Program-made: the position numbers and the translations under genes
The notes under the pieces: generated by a model
The model's input: the letters and a program-made list of their open reading frames with translations, nothing else
Told to the model about the DNA's origin: nothing
The model's database searches: none
In this document: positions 27,229 to 37,747 of the stretch, in pieces
How positions within the stretch are numbered: the first letter of the stretch is position 1
Layout of the letters: each line of letters begins with the position of its first letter
Source: CAVSPO01 sp963730005
GTDB taxonomy: Bacteria; Actinomycetota; Actinomycetes; Propionibacteriales; Propionibacteriaceae
Reading direction: 5' to 3'
Length of the DNA stretch: 46,254 nt
Assembly (NCBI GenBank): GCA_963730005.1
Contig: CAVSPO010000022.1
Location: forward strand, 1-46,254

Positions 27229-29370
27229 CTACACGAGAAGGTCCACGCAAGCTTGAACGACATGCTCCGGGACCGCGTCGAACTCGCGCGGGTTCAGCTG
27301 CATCACGTACTCGTTTTCGATGTGGTAAGACTCGTTGACGAACTTCTTGAAGGCGGCATCGCCTCCAGGGGCATCGGGGTCAAGCGCCGAAGCGATGCGG
27401 AATATCTGGACTTTCTCGTAGCCCACGTTTGTGTGCTCGAACTTGGCCTTCAGAACCTCCGGGTCTTTGAGCTGCGCGAGGATTGCGTCGTAGTCAAAGC
27501 CGGGGATGAGCTGCCGGATCTTGACGGTAGCTCGCTCGCGATTTTCCTCGTCAAGCGGAACGAACTCCCCTTTCTCACCCTTTGAGCTGGGCTCATCCCG
27601 AACGTGGAGAAGGCTTGAGAGAACGTCGTACTCCGCACCGCGCTCGCCATGAACCTCATAGCGGCGGCGAAGGTAGATGCACTTGATGACAGGGTCGGCG
27701 GATGAGTCGATGTTCTCCTCGCAGACCTGGGAGAACGTCATGATGTCAGCGGGCTTGATCGGCTTCTCCTCTACCTGCCCCTCCCGGCTCTGGAGGAAGT
27801 GAACGGCCGGGTCCGCTGCCTGGAACTGCCCCGAGGTCGCCGTTCGGACGATGTCAATGGCGGGCTCGATGTCATGGGTCAGGAGCAGCGTGGTGAATCC
27901 TCGGAGGCTCTGTTTGCCGTGAAAGAGCTTGTGGAGGATGGCGAACTTCTTCGTCTTGTCGAAGCTCGACACGGGATCATCGAGGACGACGAGGTCAGGC
28001 GCGTCGCGGCGGACCTGATGCATGAACAGAACGAGCGCGAAGGCGTTGCGCTCACCGAAGCTCAGATGGCTGCCAGCCGCTTCCAGGTGACCCGGAGCAT
28101 CTTGGTGTTCGAGGATCATCCGGTACGAGTCGCCGCTGGACTCGATCCGGACCGCGTACTTGTAGCCCGCGGACCGGAGGTACTCGTTGATCTCCTCCTG
28201 GTTCCGCTCGATCGACTTCGACACCTGCGCTTTCTGGATGCCCACGCGCCGCTTGATGTCGGTGATCTGTTGTGCGACATGATCAAGTTGTGCGTTCATT
28301 TCTCCCACGACATCTTGGGCGTCCTCAGAATTGAGCGCGTCAAGAAGCTCCAGCTCGATCTTCAGACTCCGCAGCGCCTTATCCACATCGGGTTCGTCGC
28401 GAAGGGACACGAACGAGAGTTCCTTGAGCGCGGTGAACTTGTCGAGAAGCGTCTCGACCTGGCCCCGCAAGTTCGCCAAGAATTGCTCTTGCTCCGGGGA
28501 CAGGTCCTCCAGACTCGTCGTGATCTTCCGCAGTTGCTCAATGCGCTCGGGCACGAAGAATCCCGCCAGCTTCTCGATGACGAGACGCAGCGCGCTCATG
28601 CTCTTGACCGCGGCGGATTCGTACTCCTCAGACACGTGGGCGGCGGTCTTCTTGTCCACGTTGGGGACCGAGCAGAAGGGGCAGTTGTCCGATAGCCGGA
28701 GGTAGCTCTTACCCTTCGATTGCCACGAGAGCCATCCCGCTGGGTCGTCGCTATGAAGGAACTTCTCGAAGCCCACGAGCGGCTTCGGGATCGTGGCGAG
28801 TTTCCCTCCCATACCGAGCGCCTTGAACCCCTTGCTGGTCTTGGCGATCCCGCCGGACTTCGTGATGGTGAAGGCGTTGCGTAGCTCGGTGAAGCTGGCG
28901 ATCACGTCATCGAGCGCCTCGTTCTCCAGAAAGACATTCTTAAGGTCTTCGAAGATTGCCTCGAGCTCCTCAATGCCCGCTTGGTACTCCGGTGTCTTGA
29001 TGAAGATCTCAAAGCTGTTCCTGACCACCTCGTCGGGCTGGAAGACGAACTGGGATACGTAGCGCTCGTCGAAGACGAGGACGTTCTTGATCTCGTCGGC
29101 ACCCACCACCGCCGGCGCCTTGCCGCTGCCACTCTGGCGGTACTTGAAAGGAAGTAGGTCTTGGAGGGCATCCTCGCCCTGGGCGTTGAGAGCGAGCGCA
29201 CGGGCGATGGTGCTCTTCCCGATGCCATTGGGTCCGTACTTGATGTTGAGCGACCTGCGCCGGAGGGTGATCTGCGCTTCGGTGATGCTGTTGCAGTCCT
29301 TGATGGTGATGGCGTAGTCGCTGGACTGCGTGGGTAGTTGCGGTGGAGGGGTGTCGGCTGCCTTGGCCAT
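27229..29370 (-). CDS. PrrC/RloC-type AAA (SMC-like) ATPase, candidate antiphage protein
   Basis: An intact 713-residue protein. It has an ABC/SMC-type ATPase split by a long middle: Walker A IKYGPNGIGKSTIARAL (residues 43-59), signature LSFGE (436-440), Walker B LVVLDDPVSSFD (460-471) and H-loop LLLTHD (495-500). The middle is helical/coiled coil with CPFC (230-233), the place and form of the zinc hook in RloC/Rad50-like proteins. After the ATPase comes a 200-residue C-terminal domain ending FVNESYHIENEYVMQLNPRE. AAA_13 proteins such as PrrC and RloC couple DNA-damage or phage sensing to tRNA cleavage through this C-terminal part. I do not see a sure anticodon-nuclease triad, so the effector activity is unassigned. 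The gene is single, with less extreme GC use than the transfer genes, fitting an acquired defence gene. Confidence 0.65.
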   Translation of the reverse strand: MAKAADTPPPQLPTQSSDYAITIKDCNSITEAQITLRRRSLNIKYGPNGIGKSTIARALALNAQGEDALQDLLPFKYRQSGSGKAPAVVGADEIKNVLVFDERYVSQFVFQPDEVVRNSFEIFIKTPEYQAGIEELEAIFEDLKNVFLENEALDDVIASFTELRNAFTITKSGGIAKTSKGFKALGMGGKLATIPKPLVGFEKFLHSDDPAGWLSWQSKGKSYLRLSDNCPFCSVPNVDKKTAAHVSEEYESAAVKSMSALRLVIEKLAGFFVPERIEQLRKITTSLEDLSPEQEQFLANLRGQVETLLDKFTALKELSFVSLRDEPDVDKALRSLKIELELLDALNSEDAQDVVGEMNAQLDHVAQQITDIKRRVGIQKAQVSKSIERNQEEINEYLRSAGYKYAVRIESSGDSYRMILEHQDAPGHLEAAGSHLSFGERNAFALVLFMHQVRRDAPDLVVLDDPVSSFDKTKKFAILHKLFHGKQSLRGFTTLLLTHDIEPAIDIVRTATSGQFQAADPAVHFLQSREGQVEEKPIKPADIMTFSQVCEENIDSSADPVIKCIYLRRRYEVHGERGAEYDVLSSLLHVRDEPSSKGEKGEFVPLDEENRERATVKIRQLIPGFDYDAILAQLKDPEVLKAKFEHTNVGYEKVQIFRIASALDPDAPGGDAAFKKFVNESYHIENEYVMQLNPREFDAVPEHVVQACVDLLV

Positions 29371-29780
29371 GGTGTCGCGATTATCTCACAGCTCGCGCAC
29401 CGCGACAGAGGATTTGCATCCGGGGCGCTGTGACGTGTGCTTCTAGCGGGGACATCATCTTCTACACTGTCCGGGCCAGTCCGAGCCGCACAACGTCGTG
29501 ATCTACCTCGGCGGGAACCGCATCCTGGAGGCCCTCCAGACCGGTGAGAACGTCCGCGACGGAATGCTCTCGGAGTTCTTCGAGACCCTCAACGATCCGC
29601 AGTTCGTTGGGACGGAGACAGCGCAGCGACGGTCAAGGGCCAGCATCGTCAAAGACTGAGGCACCGCGAGTCGAACGCGGCGGCCACCTAATCTGAATAG
29701 ATCGAAACGACCGCTCTTGCCGCGCGGGTGTGTGCTGGGTTCGGGTGAGCGAGTTGATGCTGATGGCGTCAGGTTGGCTC
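29371..29780. other. Intergenic region with a gene-fragment-like open frame
   Basis: About 410 bases between the AAA ATPase start and the DUF6933 stop. It contains the plus-strand fragment at 29447-29659 and the probable promoter of the AAA gene (29371-29440), which is relatively AT-rich (ATTATCTCAC) for this window. No other feature is visible. Confidence 0.4.
29447..29659 (+). pseudogene. Possible 3' gene fragment of unknown function
   Basis: A plus-strand frame open from 29447 to TGA 29657-29659 reads ...EPHNVVIYLGGNRILEALQT, GENVRDGMLSEFFETLNDPQ, FVGTETAQRRSRASIVKD. The residue composition is that of a real protein C-terminus, with GTG 29498 the only in-frame start. Upstream there is no matching coding sequence, so it is probably the tail of a gene whose body was removed. 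I do not recognise the family. Confidence 0.3.
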
Positions 29781-30320
29781 TCAGTCGGGTCCGCCGGGCC
29801 AGTGAGGGCCTCCGGTCGTCTGCTCGCCGAGCAGTGCGGCGACTTCGCGGTCGGGGCTGACGTGTCGGCTGTAGAGGGGGCTGCACGGCGTGCGGGACAG
29901 CGTGACAGACAACCCCAGCAGATCGATGTCGGCGTCTTTGGTGCGGTGAGTCTCGGCGAGGAAGGCGAACTCGTTCATCGATCCGAGCAGGCTGCGATTC
30001 ACGGTCTTGGCCAGGCGAGCGTTCCTGGTGGCGGCGACCTCGACGGCGATCACGGACGCAGGGATGTGGTGGGCTTTCAGTAGGGCAGCGAGCTCGTCGG
30101 GGAACCGGTCCAGGAACGTGGTGGCTGGGGCGAGCGGCATCAGCAGGGGCAGCAGGGTGCGTTCGTTGACCAGCAGCGCGAGTTGGCGTGGCCGCCAGGG
30201 CAGGTAGGTGGCGTACCAGTCCCCCAGAAGGGCTGTTGTGGGGACTCGGTCGTCGGGGATGGGAGGGCCCAGACGTTGGAGTAGCTTGCGGGTAGCCCGC
30301 ACGATCACCATGAACGTCAT
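29781..30320 (-). CDS. DUF6933 domain protein
   Basis: A 179-residue protein, MTFMVIVRATRKLLQRLGPP, LLGDWYATYLPWRPRQLALL, VNERTLLPLLMPLAPATTFL, NRSLLGSMNEFAFLAE. This order of blocks matches the DUF6933 family, whose function is unknown and which often occurs on mobile or variable regions. ATG 30320 or the second ATG 30311 may be the start; neither has a clear ribosome binding site. The frame stays open far upstream on the same strand but only this part is protein-like; the rest is antisense to the UPF0158 gene. The gene is divergent from UPF0158, so a shared promoter region of about 140 bases lies between them. Confidence 0.7.
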   Translation of the reverse strand: MTFMVIVRATRKLLQRLGPPIPDDRVPTTALLGDWYATYLPWRPRQLALLVNERTLLPLLMPLAPATTFLDRFPDELAALLKAHHIPASVIAVEVAATRNARLAKTVNRSLLGSMNEFAFLAETHRTKDADIDLLGLSVTLSRTPCSPLYSRHVSPDREVAALLGEQTTGGPHWPGGPD

Positions 30321-30461
30321 CTTGCACGTTGTGGCTGTCAAGGTCACGGGACACCCCCTCCGATGCGCAGGCCACCCGCTGGGCATCAGCGGTCTTGGTG
30401 CTCGCCGAGGGTGGGTCGGGGCTCTTTCCGGGCGCCTGCGTGGCCGCTGACGCAGGATGCT

Positions 30462-31184
30462 GTGGTGAACCGTCGCCTGGGTCGTGATGAGTTGCGTGGC
30501 GCGCTCTACCGCGCTGATGTCGACGCTTTGGTGGGCTTGCTGGTGGCGGGCCGGGACTGGCCCGTTGACGCGCTGCAGTTGCTGGGTGAGGCCGTGTTCG
30601 TGGTCGGTGAGCACAGGCACGACATCGAGCCAGCTGCCCGCCAGTGCGTGCGCCAACTCCGGGACCGCGACTGGGAGGGTGATGCCGAACTGGCGACCCA
30701 GATCGAGGCTTCTTTCGGCTGGGCGCCCACCCTGCTGCTGCGCTGGCTGCCGGTGGATCTGGAGGAACTCGCCGGCGTATTGGAGGGCGATCCGCTGCAG
30801 GGTGGCGGACGGATCGACCTTCGAACCGGCGAGGTGTGGCCGCAATCGGTGTGGGATTTCGCCGAGGAGACCGGTGACGACGACGAGCTGGTGGAAGAGA
30901 ACGACGACGGGCACTGGATGTGGGTCCACTGTGAGGGTTCCCGGGCGGGATACCGCGACATGGAACTCTTCATCGACCTGGTGGAGGACCCGCACCTGGC
31001 GGATCGCCTTGGGTGGTCGATCCAAGGTCGGGGAGCGTTCCGTCGGTTCAAGGACGTGCTCGCGGACTGGCCGGACCTCTTGGAGCGCTGGTACGGGTTC
31101 ACTGACGAACGCCACCGCGGGCGAGCCCGAGCCTGGCTCGCCGCCGAAGGCTACGCCCCCGACCCGAACCACGATCGGCCCTGA
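30462..31184 (+). CDS. UPF0158 family protein
   Basis: A 240-residue protein. The C-terminal half carries the UPF0158 blocks: RIDLRTGEVWPQSV, DDGHWMWVHCEGSRAGYRDM, FIDLVEDPHLADRLGWSIQG, RGAFRRFKDVLADWPDLLER, WYGFTDERHRGRARAWLAAE. The family's function is unknown. The acidic stretch ETGDDDELVEENDDG is a family feature. The N-terminal 100 residues (LGRDELRGALYRADVDALVG) are an added helical segment. GTG 30462 or the adjacent GTG 30465 is the likely start; no strong ribosome binding site is visible. It faces away from the DUF6933 gene. Confidence 0.75.
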   Translation: MVNRRLGRDELRGALYRADVDALVGLLVAGRDWPVDALQLLGEAVFVVGEHRHDIEPAARQCVRQLRDRDWEGDAELATQIEASFGWAPTLLLRWLPVDLEELAGVLEGDPLQGGGRIDLRTGEVWPQSVWDFAEETGDDDELVEENDDGHWMWVHCEGSRAGYRDMELFIDLVEDPHLADRLGWSIQGRGAFRRFKDVLADWPDLLERWYGFTDERHRGRARAWLAAEGYAPDPNHDRP

Positions 31185-31534
31185 ACAACGAGGTCTTGTT
31201 CTGCCGCAGGTTGTGTCGGGGCGAGGCACACCGAACCGACAAGATGAGCGGGGTGGCTCGGTGGCTGGCAGGAAACCGGCAGCACCGAAGACCCGTTCGC
31301 CGTCACTTTCGCCGACCGCATGCCGGCCGCCGAAGACCACCACTAGAAACCGCCGCTCACACCGTTAATCGGATAGACCCAGACCCTCTCAAGGAGTGAG
31401 GGCGTCGGGTCGTGTAGTTGACGGCGCAGCGCAGCACCAGTTCGACGCGCTAGTAGGCGCGGTCGACGGTCTCCTCGTCCATCTCACCCGCCTTCTTCGG
31501 CGCCGTTATGGAGGGCAGCCTCCTCGCCTGGCGT
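31185..31534. other. Intergenic region between convergent genes
   Basis: About 350 bases between the UPF0158 stop and the prepilin-peptidase stop. I see no gene, clear hairpin terminator or repeat that I can support. Confidence 0.4.
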
Positions 31535-32164
31535 CTACAGGTGTGGTGTGAGGCCGATGGCGAGTAGGCAGCCGATGGCGAGGCTGGGTCCGAATTCGAG
31601 CTCGCGTCGGCGGGTGAGGACGGCGATGACGATGGCTGCGAGGCAGGCCGCGAGGAGTGCCGGCAACACGAGTCGTGGGTGGACGAGTGCGAGGGCGGTG
31701 GCGAGGATGGCGACGAGTTTGACGTCACCGAATCCGAGGGCGCCACGGGAGGCGAGGTGGAGGATCCATGCTCCGAGTCCGGCAGCGGCGCCGATGGCGG
31801 CGGGGATGAGGATCTGTCGTGGAGAGCCGGTGGTGATGGCTTGTGCGGTGAGGGTGATGGCGACCCATCCGGCTGCGGGCAGGATGACGGTGTCGGGGAG
31901 GCGTCGCACGTCGAGGTCGACGGCTGAGAGCCAGCCGAGCGCGGCGCTGAGGGGTAGCCAGAGCGCGAGGGCGGTCCAGTGGGTGTGGGCGAGGTGCCAG
32001 GTGAGCCAGGCCCACGTGAGGCCGAGGGTGGGGATGAGCCACCAGGTGGGGCGCGGGGGTGGCAGGTCGTGTTCGTCTGGTCTGCGGTAGCGCAGGGTGC
32101 GCAGCTGCAGGGTGAGTGTTGCGCCGACCAGTGCGCCAGCGAGACCGGCTGCGGCGATCCACAT
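31535..32164 (-). CDS. A24-family prepilin peptidase
   Basis: A 209-residue polytopic membrane protein. ATG 32164 has AGGAGG (with GACC upstream) about 9 bases before it. The two catalytic aspartates of type IV prepilin peptidases are present: SAVDLDVRRLPD (Asp near residues 83-85) and ALGFGDVKLVA (GxGDxK, Asp 147). Helices include LIPTLGLTWAWLTWHLA, ALALWLPLSAALGWLSA, IPAAIGAAAGLGAWILHLA and LVLPALLAACLAAIVIAVL. It lacks the N-terminal methylase domain, as TadV/CpaA-type peptidases do. It could process the Flp/TadE pilins at 1-1441 (inference). The open frame continues upstream into primase-like sequence, but the ribosome binding site and family length mark the start. Confidence 0.8.
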   Translation of the reverse strand: MWIAAAGLAGALVGATLTLQLRTLRYRRPDEHDLPPPRPTWWLIPTLGLTWAWLTWHLAHTHWTALALWLPLSAALGWLSAVDLDVRRLPDTVILPAAGWVAITLTAQAITTGSPRQILIPAAIGAAAGLGAWILHLASRGALGFGDVKLVAILATALALVHPRLVLPALLAACLAAIVIAVLTRRRELEFGPSLAIGCLLAIGLTPHL

Positions 32165-33617
32165 GGTGCTGGCCTCCTGGTCCTGGTTCGGCTCTTGAGG
32201 ATCAGTGTCGCTCACTGGAGCCGGCTGGTCGGTGACGGTCCGGGTTAGCGGCGCGGCGGGGTGGCGGTGGGCCGCCGCGGCGTGGTGGCGGCCCGGCTGC
32301 TGCGAGCCGGTGTGGTCGGTGCGGCTGGCTGTGTGTCGTAGCTGGTCGGCGGGTTGGGTCCAGCGGTTGGCGTGGTTCGCGGCTTCGAGGCGGCGCCGGA
32401 CGTCGCTGGTGGTGGTCAGGATGCGGGCCGCGGTCTGGCGGGGGTCCTGGTTCCAGGTGCGGGTGTGTCGGGCGAGTGCTTCTCGCACGGTGGCCAGCGG
32501 GACGCCGAGCCGGTCGGCGATGGTGACGGAGTCGGTGTCCCAGTGCTGCGGCGGCCGGGCGGCGACGATCTGGGCGGCCTGGTCGGTGGCTTGGGTGGGC
32601 GGCAGGTTGTTGGCGCGTTCGGTGATCATCACCTGGGCCATCGGGCCGGCGGCGTCGAGGAGCGCTGGCGAGGGCGGTCGGGCCGCGGGTGGTGAGCAGG
32701 TCGGCGGGGTCGGTGCCGTCGGGGAAGGTGGCGCGGCGGGGGTCGATGCCGTGGGGGGTGAGTTGCCAGTAGTCGCGTTCGGCGCCGATGTGGCCGGCGA
32801 GGTCGGCGTCGGTGGCGATGATCACGTCGGTGTGGCCGGCCAGGAGGGCGGCTTGTTGGTCGGTGAGTGCGGTGCCGAGGGGTGCCAGTCCGCTGTAGCG
32901 GCCGAGGCTGCCGAGGGTGACGGCGATGGCGTCCATGGGTCCTTCGACGATGACGGGGGTGGTGCCGGGACGCAGGTGTCCGTAGAACTGGTCGCCCTTG
33001 TGGAACAGGGGGGTTTCGCCGGTGTTCAGGTACTTGGGGCCGGCGGTGCCGTCGTCGGGGGCCGCGGGGTTGCGGCGGGCGACGAAGCCGAGGATCTCGC
33101 CCGGCTCGTTGGTGATGGGGAAGGTGACGCGGTCACGGAACTGGTCGATGAGCCGTCCGGTGGAGGCGACCCGCGCGACGCCGGCGGTGATCATCTCGGT
33201 GTCGGTGACGCCCTTGGCGCGTAGGTGCTGCACGAGGGTGGTCCAGCCGGCGGGGGCATACCCGGGTTGGACCAGTGGGTGGCCGGTGAGGTCGGCGCCG
33301 AACCGTTCGACCAGGTACTGCTGGGCCCAGGAGCCGGGGAACCGGGTGGCGTAGAAGTCCTGGGTGTACTGGTTGATCTGGACGAGCCGGTCGCGGGGGA
33401 CGGGGCTGTCGCGCCAGGTGTCGGCGCGGTCCATGAGGCGGGCGATGTCGGCGTCGGTGGTTTCGGGGGCGCCCATGGTGGTGCGCAGCAGCGCGGCCAT
33501 CGCGAGCTCGGTTTCGACGTCGCCGGGGTTCTCGGGGGCGAGCCGGTCGTAGGCCTCCGCCGGGTCCAGGACGGGGTGCCCGGTGGGTGGCGGGGTCGGG
33601 TGGTAGCCAGCCCTCAT
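32165..33617 (-). CDS. Toprim DNA primase of the mobilisation operon; frame break near 32665
   Basis: ATG 33617 overlaps the relaxase-helicase stop (ATGA). Residues 75-215 (QINQYTQDFYATRFPGSWAQ, FRDRVTFPITNEPGEILGFV, AGPKYLNTGETPLFHKGDQF) are the DnaG-type catalytic-core N-terminal domain. VIVEGPMDAIAVT (222-234) and VIIATDADLAGHIGAERDYW (265-284) form the Toprim metal site. It would make primers on the transferred strand. Near 32665 the frame changes and the C-terminal part continues PMAQVMITERANNLPPTQAT. This last frame runs into the prepilin peptidase without a stop, so the exact 3' end is uncertain (a stop at 32202 exists in another frame). In related elements this domain can be fused to the MobF relaxase. 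Confidence 0.65.
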
Positions 33618-36600
33618 ACAGGTCGTCGGGTGGCAGCGTCTGGCGGGTCGTCCGGCCGGTCGACACCGGGGTCGCCGGTGAGCGTATCGATCCGGTGCAG
33701 CAGCCCGATGCAGGGATCCCCGATCCCGCCGGTCGCGGGTGCCTGCTGAGCAGGTCGTGGGACACGCCAGCCGCGTTCGACGGCCTCGTCGACCGTGGTG
33801 GACGAGGGTGGGCCAGAACGGGCTGGCCTGGAGCTGTTCGGGCGGTGTCGCGCCCGACGATGTCCGTCGAGTTGGGCGACCCAGCCACCCGGGCATCGGT
33901 GGCGCAGTCGATGGTGGTGTGGGGGAGGCGTGTCGGATGCGCCACCAGAGTGCGGCGGCGGCGTGGTCGTCGGGGACAGGCCCGGCAGCGACTGGCGTCG
34001 TGCGAGGAGTTGGGCGGCGTTGTGGCCGGTGCGGGAGAGTCCGGCGAGCTGGTCGGCGAGTTGGGGCAGGAACTCGTCACGGGTGACGGCGGGGTTGATG
34101 TGGGTGAGCAGGTCACCCCATTCGGCCATCGCGGGGGCCGACGCCGTGTCGGACCTGCCGGTTGAGGTGGCGTTGCCAGTCGAGGGCGGCCTTGGACAGT
34201 TGGGTGGGCCCGGTCGGGCGCATGTCGGTGGGGGCGATCTGCATCGCGGCCCGCCACACTTCGACGTCGGCGATCACATCCGCTGGTGGGCGGCGGACCC
34301 CGGCCGGCACCCACGCCGGATCAACGTCGGCGGCCAGGGCCTGGCCGTGGACGTCGGCGGCGAGCGCGGTGACGAGGTCGGCTCGTTGGGTGAGCCAGGC
34401 ACCGAAGGTGCGGGTCAGTGGTGAGCGGGTCGGGGATGCCGGGGATCCACGGCAGGGGCCCGGGGTGGGTGTTGCGCAGGCCGGTGTCGTCGAGCCGCCA
34501 CGACAGGACGGCGGCGATGTCGCGGGCGCCGGCGATGTCGCGCAGCTGGATCGCATCCTGCAATTGGACGAGTGGGTCGACGTCGCTGGGTGGCGAGCAG
34601 GTGCAGGTGGGCGCGCAGGGTGGGCCAGGCCGGGGCGTCGCTGATGCCGGGCAGCAGTTGCTCGACCTGCTGGTCGAGCGCGCCGACATACTCGGGGCCG
34701 AGGTGGTGTTCGGCGGCGACCCCGAGGCCGTCGAGGTAGCGCTGGGTGGCGTCGCCGAGCAGCAGCCGCGGGTCGGTCTGGTCGCGGAGCAGGGTGGTGG
34801 CCGAGGCGGGGGCTTCGTCGCGGCCGAGGATGTGTTCCAGGACGTCGGTGGGGGTGAGCGGGTGGACACCTTCGGGGCGGATGAGGGTGTCGTCGTCGCC
34901 GTCGCCGACGACCTGCAGCCACACGTGATTCGCCGCGCGGCCGCGGGTCATCATGGTGTAGAACTGCTGCCGGGTTTCCTCCCCGGTGGCCACGCCGTGC
35001 ATGGTGTCGACCGACACCCCTTGGGCGCAGTGCACGGTGGTGGCGTAGCCGAGTTCGACACTGGCGGCCACGTAGTCGTGGGGCAGGGTGACCAGCCGTC
35101 CGGTGCCTGCGTGTTCGACCTGCAGGTCCCCGCGCCGTGACACCTGACGGATGGTCCACCGGTCACCGTTCTTCACCCAGTCGGTGCGCGAGATCCGCAA
35201 CCTGCGGTCGTTGCTGCGGGTGATCACGGTGTCCCCGACACTGGCCGCACAGCCGTCGGCGAGCAGCGCACTCCCGTCCGGGCTGCGTGTCGGGGTGGGT
35301 GGTGAGGCGGTGGTCGCGGGCCCGCTGGTTGAGTTCGGCCACCAGGAGGCGGGTGGGGGCGAGCATGATCGAGTCCAGCCCGGCGGCGGTGTCGGTGCGC
35401 CAGGCGGTGAAGGCGTGGTCGGTCATGGTGGCCAGGTCACCGACGTGGACGCGCTGGTTGTCGAGGTAGAAACCGAGCGCGGCGGTGTCGCCGTCGCGCA
35501 GCGCGAGGGAGGCGGCGGATTCGGCGGGGTCGGCGAACCGCATCAGCTCGGACAGCTGGACGGCGCCGTGGGTGGCGCTGGATGTCGCGCAGGGCACCGC
35601 CGGCACCGATCGCGGCCAGCTGCTGGTCGTCACCGATCAGGCGGACCGACGCGCCCCGCTCGACCGCCCACGAGGCGACGTGGGCGAGGCTCAGCGTGTC
35701 GGCCATCCCGGCTTCGTCGATCACCACCAGCGTCCGTGGGCCCACCGCGGCAGCCCACCCGGGGAGGTCGTGGTGGGTGATGTGCCAGGCGAGTTTGGCG
35801 AGGGTTTCGGTGGTGGTGCCGGTCTGGTCGCGCAGTTGCGCGGCCGCCGCCGCCGAGGGCGCGAGCCCCAGCACGTCGCCGCCATCGGCGGTCCAGGCGG
35901 CGGTCGAGTGCCTGCATGGCGGTGGTCTTCCCGGCGCCGGCCGGGGCGATCGCCAGCTGCAGCCGGGCACCCGAGGTGGCCATCGCGGTCACCAGTTCGA
36001 CCTGACCCACATTCAACTCCCGCCCATCCGCGGCGCTGGCCTCCAGCGCCGCGGCGACGTGGGCAGGGGCGGCCCGGCGGCCATCGGTCAGGCCCGCCAA
36101 CTCGACCAGTTGGTGTTCGGCGGCGACCACCCGCGCGGACGTGTAGAGGTCGGCGCCGGCGACGGTGTAGACGCTGGAGCCGTCCGCGCGTCGCAGGGGT
36201 GCGGGTTCGGTGATGCCCAGGTCGGGACGCGCCAACGGGATCGACCGGTCAGCGGCGGTCGCGACCAGCAGGTCCACGGCCGCGTCCACCCGGTCGCAGC
36301 GGCACGTCGGTGCGCCGGATCATCCGCAGCGCCTCAGCCCGCAGGTGGTGGTCCTGCCACGTCGCGGCCCGGGCCTCCATCACCGCGACGATCCGGTCCG
36401 CGGCCGCCTCGAACCACGCCGGCATCGGCCCGCTGCCAGTCCGGTCGGACGGTGCCGACGGGACCTGGTCGAGCATCCGCCGCAGGCCGCCCTCACCGCC
36501 CAGCACCTCGACCGCCTGGCGGTGCCAGACGGTGCGCTGCTCGGCCAGCGAACGGGGCTCGTGCTTGGCCTCCCGGGTCTCCAACGTGGCCTGCTGCGCC

Positions 36601-37740
36601 AGCTTCACCGCCTCCACCACCGACGGCGGCCGGCCATGATCGCCTGGAAACCGGCCACCAGCTCGGCGCGGCGGGTCTCGATGTCGGCCCGCCGACTCGA
36701 CCACCGCTCGTTCAACTCCGCCGACACCCCGACCAGCTCCTGCACCGGCCGGCCACCGGTGCGCGGGCCGGGACGGTCCGCGAACCGCAGACCCTGGCGC
36801 CTCCAGCAGCTTCACCAGCGCGGTGTTGTAGCGCTCCGACGCCGCCACCACCCCCCGATACAGCACCCGGGCGTCGATCGACAACCACTTCCCCGACCCG
36901 ACGGTGCGGACCTTGTTCGCCACCGCCACGTGGGTGTGCAGCTGCGGGTCACCGGCCCGCGAATCCCGGTGCGTGAACGACGCCGCGACCAGCCCCGTGA
37001 CGTCGACCTGCCGCACCCCACGGGTGCCCTCCCGGCTGTAGAGCAGGGTCGACTCGATGAACCGGAGCGCCTCCTGCACCGCCTGCTGGTGGGCGACCTC
37101 GATCCGCGCCGAGACGGTCGGGTCGGCGACCGCCCACAACGTGCTGACACGCTCTTCGGCGGCGAGAACGTCAGATCGAAACCGGCCACCGCCGTCGCGG
37201 CCGGACGCGAATGCCGGGCGATCGTCCCCGCCAGCTCACGGGCGTCCCGGGGTTCCCGACCGAACTCGCGGGTGAACAGCTGCACGGGCCACCGCGGTCC
37301 GGATCCGGGCCCGATCATCGACCGACACCGGGGCATCCCGCGTGAGGCCGCGAGACTTGTTGAGCTCCTCGATGCGGCGGGCCACCTCGACCCGGAACTC
37401 GTCCACCGTGCCGGTCACCCGAAACGGGACACCCAGCCGCATCGCCTCAGCAGCCGCACCCGCCGGCGCGTCCGGGCCGAGCTGGCGCACCATTTCCGGG
37501 CCGAGCGGGTTCATCCCGGCACCGAACAGGGCCTGCATCTGCTCCTGGGTGACCACCGAATCCTGCAGCGCCGTCATCGATCGAGGCGCACCCCGACCCG
37601 ACCCACACCCCGGGAGTCTCGCCACGCTCGGTGTAGTACGAGGCCAGCCCCGCATAGCCCTTCTCGGTGGTGTCCTGCACCGCGACCTGGCGGGTCAGGT
37701 AGTCATACCCCGACCCCGCCGTCAGCTTGTGCAGGGACAT
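33614..37740 (-). CDS. MobF (TrwC/TraI-type) relaxase-helicase; at least ten frame breaks
   Basis: From ATG 37740 the N-terminus reads MSLHKLTAGSGYDYLTRQVA, a MobF relaxase start with candidate catalytic Tyr residues, then ASYYTERGETPGVWVG. Further on come FDLTFSPPKSVS (37190), LWAVADPTVSARIE and the metal-binding three-His block DPQLHTHVAVANKV (36930). The helicase half has Walker A LQLAIAPAGAGKTTAMQALD (35940), Walker B LVVIDEAGMADT (35720), SVRLIGDDQQLAAIGAGGAL and a RecD-like C-terminus (YATTVHCAQGVSVDTMHGV; YTMMTRGRAANHVW). It nicks oriT, stays covalently attached and unwinds DNA. At least ten frame changes interrupt it, yet every motif survives in one of the frames. The 3' 500 bases are the most scrambled; the stop at 33614 overlaps the primase ATG. 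As given, it would not be translated in full. Confidence 0.8.
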
Positions 37741-37747
37741 CGTCACA

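Noticed and set aside
29781..31343. A 520-codon minus-strand frame covering DUF6933 and the antisense of UPF0158
   Set aside because: Only the last 179 codons are protein-like; the rest is the mirror of the well-supported UPF0158 gene.
31535..32641. A continuous frame that would fuse primase C-terminus to prepilin peptidase
   Set aside because: An AGGAGG site sits before ATG 32164, the downstream protein has the normal family length, and the region is rich in frame errors, so separate genes are more likely.
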